From Candidatus Bathyarchaeota archaeon (GTDB lineage: Archaea; Thermoproteota; Bathyarchaeia; Bathyarchaeales; B26-1): a stretch of 6,192 bases of DNA. Below the pieces are notes generated by a model, which searched no databases, was not told where the DNA came from, and saw nothing but the letters and a program-made list of their open reading frames with translations. Each line of letters opens with the position of its first letter. The stretch's first letter is position 1. Made by a program: the position numbers and the translations under genes. Positions 1-5,434 of this stretch are shown here, piece by piece. The stretch covers positions 1 through 6,192 of the forward strand of contig JAGTRH010000083.1 in NCBI GenBank assembly GCA_018396795.1, written 5' to 3'.

Positions 1-2
1 GA

Positions 3-143
3 AGAGTTCTTGAGTCGGAATTAAGGGAAAGATTTCCAAATATACCTAGAACCAGCATGTGGCGGCTTATAAGGAGACTTGAGAAGCAGGGAATTGTCCG
101 CGTGAGGAAGGTTGGGCTTCAAAACCTTGTAGAGATGGAATGA
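3..143 (+). CDS. C-terminal fragment of a winged-helix DNA-binding protein (5' end outside window)
   Basis: This open frame runs in from the window edge and gives 46 residues before a TGA stop. The visible part starts RVLESELRERFPNIPRTS and ends in LVEME. The pattern, a short helix, then 'PRTSMWRLIRRLEKQGIVRV' as a probable recognition helix, then 'RKVGLQNLVEM' as a beta wing, is that of a winged helix-turn-helix. It resembles the C-terminal winged helix of archaeal MarR-like or membrane-anchored regulators (the COG2512 type), where such a domain ends the protein. This suggests a transcriptional regulator, but the sensing or membrane part lies outside the window, so its signal and targets cannot be told. 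It is followed after about 28 nt by the promoter of the next gene, so the two need not be co-transcribed. The fold is fairly secure; the family is only a likeness. Confidence 0.6.
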   Translation, partial: RVLESELRERFPNIPRTSMWRLIRRLEKQGIVRVRKVGLQNLVEME

Positions 144-162
144 AAAGGTAGTGCATTAGGCT

Positions 163-180
163 GTAAAGAAAAATATACTT
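163..180 (+). promoter_or_regulatory. Probable promoter of trmI (BRE + TATA box)
   Basis: A purine-rich stretch GTAAAGAA (163-170), as expected for a TFB-recognition element, is directly followed by AAATATACTT (171-180), a good archaeal TATA box. Transcription would start about 25 nt downstream, near 200, giving a leader of roughly 40 nt before the TTG start at 240. Position and composition fit; there is no direct evidence of the start site. Confidence 0.5.
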
Positions 181-229
181 GTCCGTTTGCATTATAGATG
201 TTATGGCGTAACTTAACGTTTTGCAGAAA

Positions 230-238
230 GTGATCCAG
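230..238 (+). promoter_or_regulatory. Ribosome binding site of trmI that decides the TTG start
   Basis: GTGATCCAG is a perfect 9-nt complement of CTGGATCAC, the conserved segment just inside the 3' end of archaeal 16S rRNA. It ends one base before the TTG at 240. An in-frame TGA at 231-233 lies inside it and rules out any upstream extension. Together these fix TTG 240 as the start. Confidence 0.6.
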
Positions 239-239
239 T

Positions 240-1016
240 TTGGTTGAGGAGATTAAGGAGGGCGACTACGTTCTTCTTTACCTAGATGATAGGAGAAGCT
301 ACATGGTGAAGGTTGAGGGCGGGAAAGTTTTCCATACGCATAAGGGCTTCATAAACGTCGGCGATCTTATCGGTAAGAGTTTTGGTGCGCATTTAAGAAG
401 CAGTATGGGAACCGAGTTTATTGCACTTAAGCCGAGCATAAGAGATCATATTTTCAAAACAACACGGGGGACACAGATATTATATCCCAAAGATGTTGCA
501 CTCATCATACTTTTCGGCAATATAATGCCCGGAAGCAGGGTCGTTGAAGCTGGAACTGGAACAGGCGCGTTAACGATGGCTTTAGCAAGCTACGTGAAGC
601 CCTCAGGTAGAGTTTACAGCTATGAGATTAGAAGCGAATTTCTAGGCATCGCGCGCAAGAATTTGGAGAGAGCTGGTGTGCTGGACTATGTTGAGCTAAA
701 GAATAAGGACATAACCCAAGGAATATATGAAAAGGATGTTGACGCCGTAGTTTTGGACATGGCCACGCCGTGGCTTATTGTATCCCACGCCTATAAAGCC
801 TTAAAGGGAAGCGGGACCTTCGTATCGTTCAGCCCAACAATTGATCAATCTGTAAAAACTGTCGAGGAGCTTAAAGCAAATAATTTTGTAAATATAGAAA
901 CAATTGAATGCCTTGTTAGAAGAATCCGCGCTGAAAAAGATAAAACTAGGCCGGAAACCTTAATGACAGGGCACACCGGCTACATAACATTTGCAAGAAA
1001 AACTATCATTGAATAA
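240..1016 (+). CDS. trmI: tRNA (adenine-57/58-N1)-methyltransferase TrmI
   Basis: This class I SAM-dependent methyltransferase makes 1-methyladenosine at position 58 (and in archaeal members also 57) in the T-loop of tRNA, using S-adenosylmethionine; the family acts as a homotetramer in the cytoplasm. The 258-residue protein has the expected N-terminal beta domain (about 1-65, with the conserved 'HTHKGFINVGDLIGKSFG'), the 'QILYPKD' motif (79-85), SAM-binding motif I 'VVEAGTGTGALT' (101-112), the ribose-binding acid E129 in 'VYSYEIR', motif IV 'VVLDMATPW' (170-178), and the family's C-terminal 'RPE...GHTGYITFARK' (237-254). Length is normal. The start is TTG with a strong ribosome-binding site directly upstream. 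Only one cysteine (C224) is present, so the two-cysteine intersubunit disulfides described for the Pyrococcus abyssi enzyme cannot form here. The gene stands between two promoters and is probably monocistronic or joined to the signal peptidase gene 43 nt downstream. Confidence 0.93.
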   Translation: MVEEIKEGDYVLLYLDDRRSYMVKVEGGKVFHTHKGFINVGDLIGKSFGAHLRSSMGTEFIALKPSIRDHIFKTTRGTQILYPKDVALIILFGNIMPGSRVVEAGTGTGALTMALASYVKPSGRVYSYEIRSEFLGIARKNLERAGVLDYVELKNKDITQGIYEKDVDAVVLDMATPWLIVSHAYKALKGSGTFVSFSPTIDQSVKTVEELKANNFVNIETIECLVRRIRAEKDKTRPETLMTGHTGYITFARKTIIE

Positions 1017-1043
1017 TTTATCGCAATAATTCTCGTAGAAGGG

Positions 1044-1057
1044 GAAAATTGATATAT
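1044..1057 (+). promoter_or_regulatory. Possible promoter of the signal peptidase gene
   Basis: GAAAATTGATATAT has an A-rich element followed by a TATA-like GATATAT in the 43-nt gap after trmI. If it works as a promoter, transcription would start near 1078-1082, after the TTG at 1060. Translation would then begin at a later codon, such as TTG 1099, which has GGAGTG 7 nt upstream. Equally, the gene may be read through from trmI and start at 1060. The element is weak evidence alone. Confidence 0.3.
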
Positions 1058-1059
1058 CC

Positions 1060-1695
1060 TTGGATATTGTTAGTAAACGTGTTGCGGAGTGCTTGAAGTT
1101 GGGGAATGAAGAAGGCGTAGACAGCACGTTAACTGGAAAACTTAAGCATTTATGGAATAATGGGTTGCTTAGATCCATTTTTATGCTTCTAATACTAGTG
1201 CTCAGCACATTTGCATTTCAGAGATTCCTTATGTTAATTTTAAGAACCCCCTATCCATTGCAAACGCCGATATCTAATAGCATGTATCCAACGCTGAAAG
1301 TAGGCGATCTGCTTATTGTTCAGGGCGGGCTAAACGGTGCAGATGTACACGCCGACCCAAAAAATGGCGACATAATAGTTTTCAGACACCCCTATAGCCC
1401 TGATGAGTTTGTTGTTCACCGCGCCATAGAAAAATATGAGAAAGACAACATCTGGTACTTTAGAACAAAGGGAGATCACAATTTATATCCAGACAGCTGG
1501 GTTATCTCTGAAAAGGATTTAATTGGCAAGGTAGTTTTCACCATACCGTACCTAGGCTACATTAAGATTTACCTAGGTAATGAAATTGGAATTTCAATAA
1601 TAGTTGCTCTTCTCATAGTGTTTGTAATATTTGAAAATCTGGACATATTAAAGAAGAGAGATGGGAAAAACAAAGGTGAGAAAAGCTCAAATTAA
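1060..1695 (+). CDS. Signal peptidase I, ER/archaeal type
   Basis: This membrane-bound serine protease removes N-terminal signal peptides from exported proteins on the outer face of the cell membrane. The 211 residues hold a cytoplasmic N-terminal tail, a membrane segment at about 38-60, the catalytic domain, a second membrane segment at about 176-192 and a basic C-terminal tail. Box B 'SNSMYPTLKVGD' gives the nucleophile S74. 'FVVHRAI' gives H120, in place of the lysine used by bacterial enzymes. 'TKGDHNLYPD' gives the conserved aspartates D139 and D145. This Ser-His-Asp set marks the archaeal/Sec11 type. The start is uncertain: TTG 1060 gives the longest frame (an in-frame TAA lies at 1027) but has no well-spaced ribosome-binding site, since GAAGGGG at 1038-1044 is about 15 nt away. 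TTG 1099, with GGAGTG before it, would shorten the tail by 13 residues and leave every domain intact. The gene lies 43 nt after trmI and ends 88 nt before tbp. Confidence 0.9.
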   Translation: MDIVSKRVAECLKLGNEEGVDSTLTGKLKHLWNNGLLRSIFMLLILVLSTFAFQRFLMLILRTPYPLQTPISNSMYPTLKVGDLLIVQGGLNGADVHADPKNGDIIVFRHPYSPDEFVVHRAIEKYEKDNIWYFRTKGDHNLYPDSWVISEKDLIGKVVFTIPYLGYIKIYLGNEIGISIIVALLIVFVIFENLDILKKRDGKNKGEKSSN

Positions 1696-1718
1696 ACCAT
1701 TAAAGATATAAATGTGCC

Positions 1719-1728
1719 TTTATAAATA
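1719..1728 (+). promoter_or_regulatory. TATA box of tbp
   Basis: TTTATAAATA is a near-ideal archaeal TATA box. A start of transcription about 25 nt downstream, near 1748-1752, would leave a leader of some 32-35 nt before the ATG at 1784. A second TATA-like stretch, GATATAAAT, lies at 1705-1713. This box is the main reason to reject the in-frame ATG at 1712 as the tbp start, because that codon lies upstream of it. As the gene encodes TBP, the box is also a possible site of autoregulation, which is inference. Confidence 0.65.
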
Positions 1729-1783
1729 TCTTTTTAAGGCATGTTATACTTATATTTGCGTGGTTAATGGGGGTTTATGCGAA

Positions 1784-2350
1784 ATGTCTCAACCGCAAAG
1801 CCAAGTCAAGGTTAAAATAGAGAACGTTGTTGCATCCGCAACGTTGAATCAGAAAATAGATTTAAACGCTGTAGTGAAAGGTTATCCAAATGTGGAATAT
1901 CGTCCAGAACAGTTTCCAGGGCTTGTTTTCAGGCTTAAGAGACCCAAAACTGCAACTTTAATCTTTAATTCTGGTAAGATGGTTTGTACTGGAGCGAAGT
2001 CTGAGAAGGAAGCACGTAGAGCCGTTATGAGAGTTATTAAGGAACTTAAGAGAAGCGGCATAGTAATAGTCGGCAAGCCCGAGCTTAAAATACAGAACAT
2101 AGTTGCTTCAGCAAATCTAGGCGGAATAATCGACTTGGAGAAGTCCGCCTACACTCTGGGTAAAACAATGTATGAACCGGAGCAGTTTCCAGGATTAATC
2201 TATAGGATGGATTATCCAAAAGTGGTAATACTTCTCTTCGCAAGCGGGAAACTTGTCTGCACAGGCGCCAAGAAGGAGGAAGACGTCTATAAAGCTGTGG
2301 AAAACTTACAGAAGAGGCTTGAGAGTGAGAAACTGATTTATTATGGTTGA
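1784..2350 (+). CDS. tbp: TATA-box-binding protein (TBP)
   Basis: TBP is the general transcription factor that binds and bends the TATA box and recruits TFB and RNA polymerase. The 188-residue protein is two direct repeats of the saddle fold: repeat 1 about 9-89 ('VKIENVVASATL...PEQFPGLVFRL...LIFNSGKMVCTGAK') and repeat 2 about 100-180 ('LKIQNIVASANL...PEQFPGLIYRM...LLFASGKLVCTGAK'). All four DNA-intercalating phenylalanines are present (F44 and F61; F135 and F152), as are the two central asparagines (N14, N105). Length is normal for an archaeal TBP; the acidic C-terminal tail found in some archaea is absent and the end is KLIYYG. ATG 1784 is chosen because it gives the standard N-terminus and lies downstream of the TATA box. 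Ribosome-binding potential is modest (GGGGG at 1769-1773). The stop codon overlaps the next gene by 4 nt, so tbp heads an apparent operon with SIS and HAD genes. Confidence 0.95.
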   Translation: MSQPQSQVKVKIENVVASATLNQKIDLNAVVKGYPNVEYRPEQFPGLVFRLKRPKTATLIFNSGKMVCTGAKSEKEARRAVMRVIKELKRSGIVIVGKPELKIQNIVASANLGGIIDLEKSAYTLGKTMYEPEQFPGLIYRMDYPKVVILLFASGKLVCTGAKKEEDVYKAVENLQKRLESEKLIYYG

Positions 2351-3459
2351 TTCTCAGATCGTCTGGTGAAATAAAACTGGCAACCATTGAATACTGCCAT
2401 AATATGGTAAAGGAGATTCTGGAGGAGCCATCTGCGATTAGGAGGACAATCGCTGAGGAAGAGGAGAACATAAAGAAAATCGCATCTGAAATCGAGGCTA
2501 AAAAATACGATATAGTGTATATAACGGGAAGCGGAACCAGCTATCATGCTGGATTAGCAAGTCAATACGCTCTTTCAAGTCTAACAGACTTAATAGTAAG
2601 CGCAATACCCGCCTCGGAATTTCAGCGCTGGGTCCCTGCCAGCATTACGAGAAAAGCCCTTTTAATGGCTATATCCCAATCTGGTGAAAGCACCGATGTA
2701 GTTAACGCCGCTAAAGCTGCCTTGAAAAGAGACATAGATCTACTTGCAGTGACGAATACGCCTAAAAGTACATTGGCAAGCCTAGCAAATTACGTCATTT
2801 ACCCCAGGTCAGGTAGGGAAATGGCTGTTCCGGCAACGAAAACATATGTTACCCAGCTGATGGCGATCTTCATGCTCTCTCTTGAAATAGCTGCGCTTAA
2901 AGAGCAAGCATCAAGAATTGAGGAACTCACGAGGGAACTTTATAATGTGCCTCAAGCCATTGAAACAATATTTGATTCCTCCCGGGAAAATATCCGTGAG
3001 GCAGCTGGGAAGTATAAGGACAAAAACCCGATATTTGTTTTAGGCAGCGGGCCGAATTACGCTACCGCTTTAGAGGCAGCATTAAAACTTAAGGAAACAT
3101 GTATGGTTTTCGCCGAGGGTTTTGCTGCACGGGAGTTTCTCCACGGACCAATAAGGCTGGTTGATGAGAAAACATTAATGGTTCTTATTTCACCATCGGA
3201 TGAGATTGAGGAGTATGCTGATTTATCCAGGAGATTTAGAGGGTTTGGTGCTAGCGTTATATCAATTTTAGAGGGAACCGAGACTTCCAGATCATTAATG
3301 GAAGCCTCGGATACGTTCTTCCCTATACTTACAGGTTTGTCTAAAATTTTTTCTCCAATCTTATTTATTGTTCCCGTTCAGTTATTTACATATTATGTGT
3401 CAGTGTTTAGGGGTTTAAATCCGGATAATCCTGAAAAGCTCGTGAAGGTGGTGAGGTAA
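2347..3459 (+). CDS. Double-SIS sugar-phosphate isomerase/deaminase (GlmS isomerase-like, no glutaminase domain)
   Basis: The 370 residues form two SIS domains, the fold that binds phosphosugars. SIS 1 (about 50-180) has 'YITGSGTSYHAGLASQYAL' and the phosphate-binding 'ISQSGESTDVVNAAKAA' (109-125). SIS 2 (about 225-350) has 'FVLGSGPNYATALEAALKLKE' and 'AREFLHGPIRLV'. Three positions match the isomerase active site of GlmS: E263 and H266 in 'REFLHGP', and K367 in the tail 'NPEKLVKVVR', which resembles the GlmS C-terminus. The N-terminal glutaminase domain with catalytic Cys1 is absent, so the protein cannot itself release ammonia from glutamine. It may be a glucosamine-6-phosphate deaminase (GlmD-like), an AgaS-type enzyme, or the isomerase half of a split GlmS; the sequence alone does not decide. 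The TTG at 2347 overlaps the tbp stop (TTGA), suggesting translational coupling. A shorter product from ATG 2404 would begin MVKEILEEP, close to the usual start of the isomerase part, but no ribosome-binding site precedes it. Confidence 0.85.
   Translation: MILRSSGEIKLATIEYCHNMVKEILEEPSAIRRTIAEEEENIKKIASEIEAKKYDIVYITGSGTSYHAGLASQYALSSLTDLIVSAIPASEFQRWVPASITRKALLMAISQSGESTDVVNAAKAALKRDIDLLAVTNTPKSTLASLANYVIYPRSGREMAVPATKTYVTQLMAIFMLSLEIAALKEQASRIEELTRELYNVPQAIETIFDSSRENIREAAGKYKDKNPIFVLGSGPNYATALEAALKLKETCMVFAEGFAAREFLHGPIRLVDEKTLMVLISPSDEIEEYADLSRRFRGFGASVISILEGTETSRSLMEASDTFFPILTGLSKIFSPILFIVPVQLFTYYVSVFRGLNPDNPEKLVKVVR
3447..3456 (+). promoter_or_regulatory. Ribosome binding site of the HAD gene
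   Basis: GGTGGTGAGG lies inside the last codons of the SIS gene. GGTGA at 3450-3454 pairs with the 16S 3' end and sits 6 nt before ATG 3461. It supports that start and tight coupling to the gene upstream. Confidence 0.6.
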
Positions 3460-3460
3460 G

Positions 3461-4156
3461 ATGAGAATTAAGGCAGTAATATTCGATATTGAGGATACAT
3501 TATACGATTCGTCCCTTCAAATGAGGATGGCGAGACTTAACGCTATAAGGGCCATGATTGAATCTGGGCTTCCGATGGATTTAGAGGCCGGATATAGGAG
3601 GCTTGAGGAAGTCATAAGCAAATATGGCCCGCATTATAACAGGCATTTCGATAAACTCCTTGAGCATCTAGGTTTAAGATGGAACCCAAGGGTTATAGCC
3701 GCCGGAGTTGTAGCGTATCGTGAAACCAGCCAGGCCTACTTAAAACCTTTCTCGGATACTATTCCAACATTGATTAAACTGCGCGATCAAAAATATAAGT
3801 TGGGCATTGTTTCAGACGGTATCGCTGTCAAGGAGTGGCAGAAGCTCATACAGTTAGGTGTACATCACTTGTTCCATTCGGTTGTAATATCGGAGGAATG
3901 CGGAGCAATAGAATTAACCAGCAAACCATTTGAAATATGCTTAAAGGAACTGAATGCCAGACCGGAAGAAACGATTTATGTAAGCAGCCGGGTTAATAGA
4001 ACGATACCCTACGCAAATATGCTTGGTTTAATCAGCGTCAGGCTTAGGAGAGGCGACCACTGCGCTGAGGAACCAGAGTCACCCGACGCCAGGTCGATGT
4101 ATGAAATAAACACTCTAGCGGAGATATTTGAAGTATTAAAAAGGTTTAAACATTAA
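3461..4156 (+). CDS. HAD-fold protein with degenerate catalytic motifs, probable pseudo-phosphatase
   Basis: The 231-residue protein has the layout of a HAD subfamily IA hydrolase: motif I 'VIFDIEDTLYD' at 6-16, a helical cap at about 17-95, motif II 'LGIVSDG' (S118) at 114-120, and the late Rossmann part ending in 'MLGLISVRLRRG'. The catalytic residues are unusual. The nucleophile D9 is kept, but the general acid/base at the +2 position is Glu (E11) instead of Asp. The lysine of motif III, normally in 'GVKKPDP.IF', aligns with E151 in 'CGAIELTSKPFEI', with K155 four residues later. Motif IV, normally 'VGDNP..DI.GA', reads 'VSSRVNRTIPYA' (174-185), so the metal-binding aspartates are replaced by S176 and T181. 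The fold seems intact, but ordinary Mg-dependent phosphatase activity is doubtful; a regulatory or binding role is inference. The gene starts 1 nt after the SIS stop with a good ribosome-binding site, so the two products are probably made together. ATG start is secure. Confidence 0.8.
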   Translation: MRIKAVIFDIEDTLYDSSLQMRMARLNAIRAMIESGLPMDLEAGYRRLEEVISKYGPHYNRHFDKLLEHLGLRWNPRVIAAGVVAYRETSQAYLKPFSDTIPTLIKLRDQKYKLGIVSDGIAVKEWQKLIQLGVHHLFHSVVISEECGAIELTSKPFEICLKELNARPEETIYVSSRVNRTIPYANMLGLISVRLRRGDHCAEEPESPDARSMYEINTLAEIFEVLKRFKH

Positions 4157-4163
4157 ATGAGAA

Positions 4164-4220
4164 GTCAAGTTTATGGCTTCAGTAGAAGCAGGGTATGTAA
4201 TCTCTAGCCCTAAACTTGAC
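4164..4220. repeat. Imperfect inverted repeat across the convergent gene ends
   Basis: The left arm 4164-4178 (GTCAAGTTTATGGCT) and right arm 4206-4220 (AGCCCTAAACTTGAC) are complementary at 14 of 15 positions, with a 27-nt loop. The left arm begins 8 nt after the HAD stop; the right arm lies inside the last codons of the radical SAM gene, whose stop is at the edge of the loop. Either transcript that reads through could form this hairpin, so it may protect or define both 3' ends. No T-run follows it closely on either strand. Its function is inference. Confidence 0.5.
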
Positions 4221-4796
4221 GCCTAGCTGCAATGCTAAATTCTGGATTCTTGAAATATCGATTTCAGGTATTCTTACAGCGGTTACCTCAACTTCTAAAT
4301 TTGCCCTCTTCGCCTCCGCAATGAAGGCCAATACGTTTTCATAAGCATCCTTGAAGGATGGTTTACAAACATGCTGATATGTTTCCTCATCATGTCCATT
4401 TAAGCTTACACTTACAGCGTCGACCCCCGCCTCCTTAAGTTCTTTTGCTACGTTTCTTCCAGGGTTAAGCAGGTAACCATGCCCATTCGTGTTCAATCTA
4501 ACCTTCATATTGGGATTGTACCTTTTAATCCATCTTGTAACTTCAAGTAAACAGTCAAGTCTCATAGTTGGCTCGCCGAAGCCGCAAAATACAACTTCCT
4601 CCCATTTTCTCATAGGCATTTTTCTTTTTAGTTGCTCAATTATCCGCTCGGGGCGGGGCTCCTCCTTAAGTTTCAAATAAAAACCCGCTATACCTCTCAA
4701 ATAGTGCCTAAAACAAAAGTAACAGTTATTGGAGCATCTATTAGTGATGTTCAGGTAAAGCGAATTGCCCAGCCAATATACAATGTCCTGACTCAA
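4179..4796 (-). CDS. Radical SAM protein, TatD-associated type
   Basis: The 205-residue protein is a small radical SAM enzyme. The cluster motif 'CSNNCYFC' gives C21, C25 and C28, which bind a [4Fe-4S] cluster that cleaves S-adenosylmethionine. The SAM-binding 'GFGEPTMRLD' (72-81) replaces the usual GGEP, and 'VRLNTNGHG' (99-107) and 'VSVSLNGHDEETYQHVCKP' (128-146) follow as in the TIM-barrel core. The opening 'IVYWLGNSLYLNITNRCSNNC' and the short length without a SPASM or other C-terminal domain match the family described as TatD-associated radical SAM proteins, whose substrate is unknown. No tatD gene is in this window. Three extra cysteines in the C-terminal two-thirds (C82, C144, C203) show no clear second-cluster pattern. 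The start is TTG at 4796, supported by AGGAGA 8 nt upstream. The gene is convergent with the HAD gene, 22 nt apart, and follows mscL on the same strand after 157 nt. Confidence 0.85.
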   Translation of the reverse strand: MSQDIVYWLGNSLYLNITNRCSNNCYFCFRHYLRGIAGFYLKLKEEPRPERIIEQLKRKMPMRKWEEVVFCGFGEPTMRLDCLLEVTRWIKRYNPNMKVRLNTNGHGYLLNPGRNVAKELKEAGVDAVSVSLNGHDEETYQHVCKPSFKDAYENVLAFIAEAKRANLEVEVTAVRIPEIDISRIQNLALQLGVKFRARDYIPCFY

Positions 4797-4804
4797 CTGT
4801 ATTA

Positions 4805-4810
4805 TCTCCT
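4805..4810 (-). promoter_or_regulatory. Ribosome binding site of the radical SAM gene
   Basis: On the minus strand AGGAGA lies 8 nt before the TTG at 4796. It is the clearest classical Shine-Dalgarno in the window and decides for the TTG start, since no ATG is nearby in frame. Confidence 0.6.
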
Positions 4811-4828
4811 AAAATATCTGTAGAAAAG

Positions 4829-4850
4829 AAAATTATTAAGGGTTAAAATC
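4829..4850 (-). promoter_or_regulatory. Possible promoter of the radical SAM gene
   Basis: On the minus strand two AT-rich stretches, GATTTTAACC (4850-4841) and CTTAATAATTTT (4840-4829), lie 33-54 nt before the start codon. Either could act as a TATA box, with transcription starting between about 4820 and 4809, just upstream of or at the ribosome-binding site. Neither is a strong match. Confidence 0.3.
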
Positions 4851-4885
4851 CCACACCTTACACGGGTTGACAACTACGCAAATTC

Positions 4886-4909
4886 AAAAAATAAAAAGGG
4901 AAAAAAGGG
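4886..4909 (-). terminator. Oligo-T terminator downstream of mscL
   Basis: Read on the minus strand, this stretch gives three T-runs of five or six interrupted by CCC and A, starting about 45 nt after the mscL stop. Archaeal RNA polymerase ends transcription at such oligo-T tracts without needing a hairpin. It would separate mscL from the radical SAM gene. Confidence 0.5.
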
Positions 4910-4953
4910 AGGGATTCTTTTTCCGAGTAAATCCTACATTTTAAGTTTAAGGG

Positions 4954-5331
4954 CTACTCTATACCTAACTTTTTGGTTGCTTTCACTATTATGAAAACCA
5001 CAAAGGCTACAAGTATGAACGTTATCAAAGCGCCTATAAAGTGGCCTACACGAAAGGGGCCGACCACTAAAACCTCCCATTCTACATTCGGCAAGATTAA
5101 TGTTATTATCGGCATAATTAAATCCTCAACAAGCGCTTGAACGAGAGCGCCCAGGTATAGACCGAGGATGAAAGCTACGGCCATGCCTAGAACCCTATAT
5201 TTCGATATGAAATCTAAGAATTCCCTCCAAAGCCCTTTTGGCGGGGGCGGTGGCGGAGGAGCTGGTTTAGGCTCCAGCAGCGTCTTAATCTCCTTCAGAA
5301 CTTGCAATATTTCCTCATCTGTTTTGGACAT
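4954..5331 (-). CDS. mscL: MscL-like mechanosensitive channel with proline-rich N-terminal extension
   Basis: MscL is a pentameric membrane pore that opens under membrane tension and releases solutes during osmotic downshock. This 125-residue protein aligns over 'FLDFISKYRVLGMAVAFILGLYLGALVQALVEDLIMPIITLI', matching the first membrane segment (about 46-68) and the 'SLVADIIMP' signature. A short outer loop and a second segment (about 97-117) ending in 'IIVKATKKLGIE' follow. Two things differ from the E. coli protein. First, a charged helix (about 3-20) and a linker with seven prolines in a row (25-31) precede the channel domain. Second, the gate and the stretch before it are changed: 'RGNVVDLAVGV' becomes 'KYRVLGMAVAF', so L19, G22 and V23 of E. 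coli correspond to Met, Ala and Phe. The C-terminal cytoplasmic helix is lacking, so the N-terminal helix may play its part (inference). The start is ATG with GGTGAT 3 nt upstream. Family assignment is good; normal gating is not assured. Confidence 0.82.
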   Translation of the reverse strand: MSKTDEEILQVLKEIKTLLEPKPAPPPPPPPKGLWREFLDFISKYRVLGMAVAFILGLYLGALVQALVEDLIMPIITLILPNVEWEVLVVGPFRVGHFIGALITFILVAFVVFIIVKATKKLGIE

Positions 5332-5334
5332 GAC

Positions 5335-5358
5335 ATCACCATACTTTTATATATTAAT
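5335..5358 (-). promoter_or_regulatory. Promoter and ribosome binding site region of mscL
   Basis: On the minus strand a TATA-like TTAATATATAAAAG spans 5357-5344, and GGTGAT (5340-5335), a perfect match to the 16S 3' end, stands 3 nt before ATG 5331. The spacing is odd: the best part of the box, TATATAAAAG, would place the transcript start near or past the ATG. Either the upstream edge of the box or a farther AT-rich stretch is used, or the message is nearly leaderless. Confidence 0.45.
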
Positions 5359-5434
5359 TTGCGAATTTAACGTTTTCCATGAAGCGAATCTTAAAACTCA
5401 CATTTGGAGATTAAACAAAACTGCGATACCTAAG

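Noticed and set aside
1712..1783. Extension of tbp to the in-frame ATG at 1712 (24 extra residues)
   Set aside because: This ATG lies upstream of the strong TATA box at 1719-1728, the added residues (CLYKYLFKACYTYICVV...) are unlike any TBP N-terminus, and ATG 1784 gives the normal start.
2085..2547. Minus-strand open frames opposite tbp and the SIS gene
   Set aside because: They run antisense to two well-recognised genes and show no domain-like composition.
4840..4852. tRNA T-arm-like GGGTTAAAATCCC, suggesting a tRNA or attachment site
   Set aside because: Only three stem pairs form, the conserved loop C is missing, and no acceptor, D or anticodon arm can be built around it on either strand.
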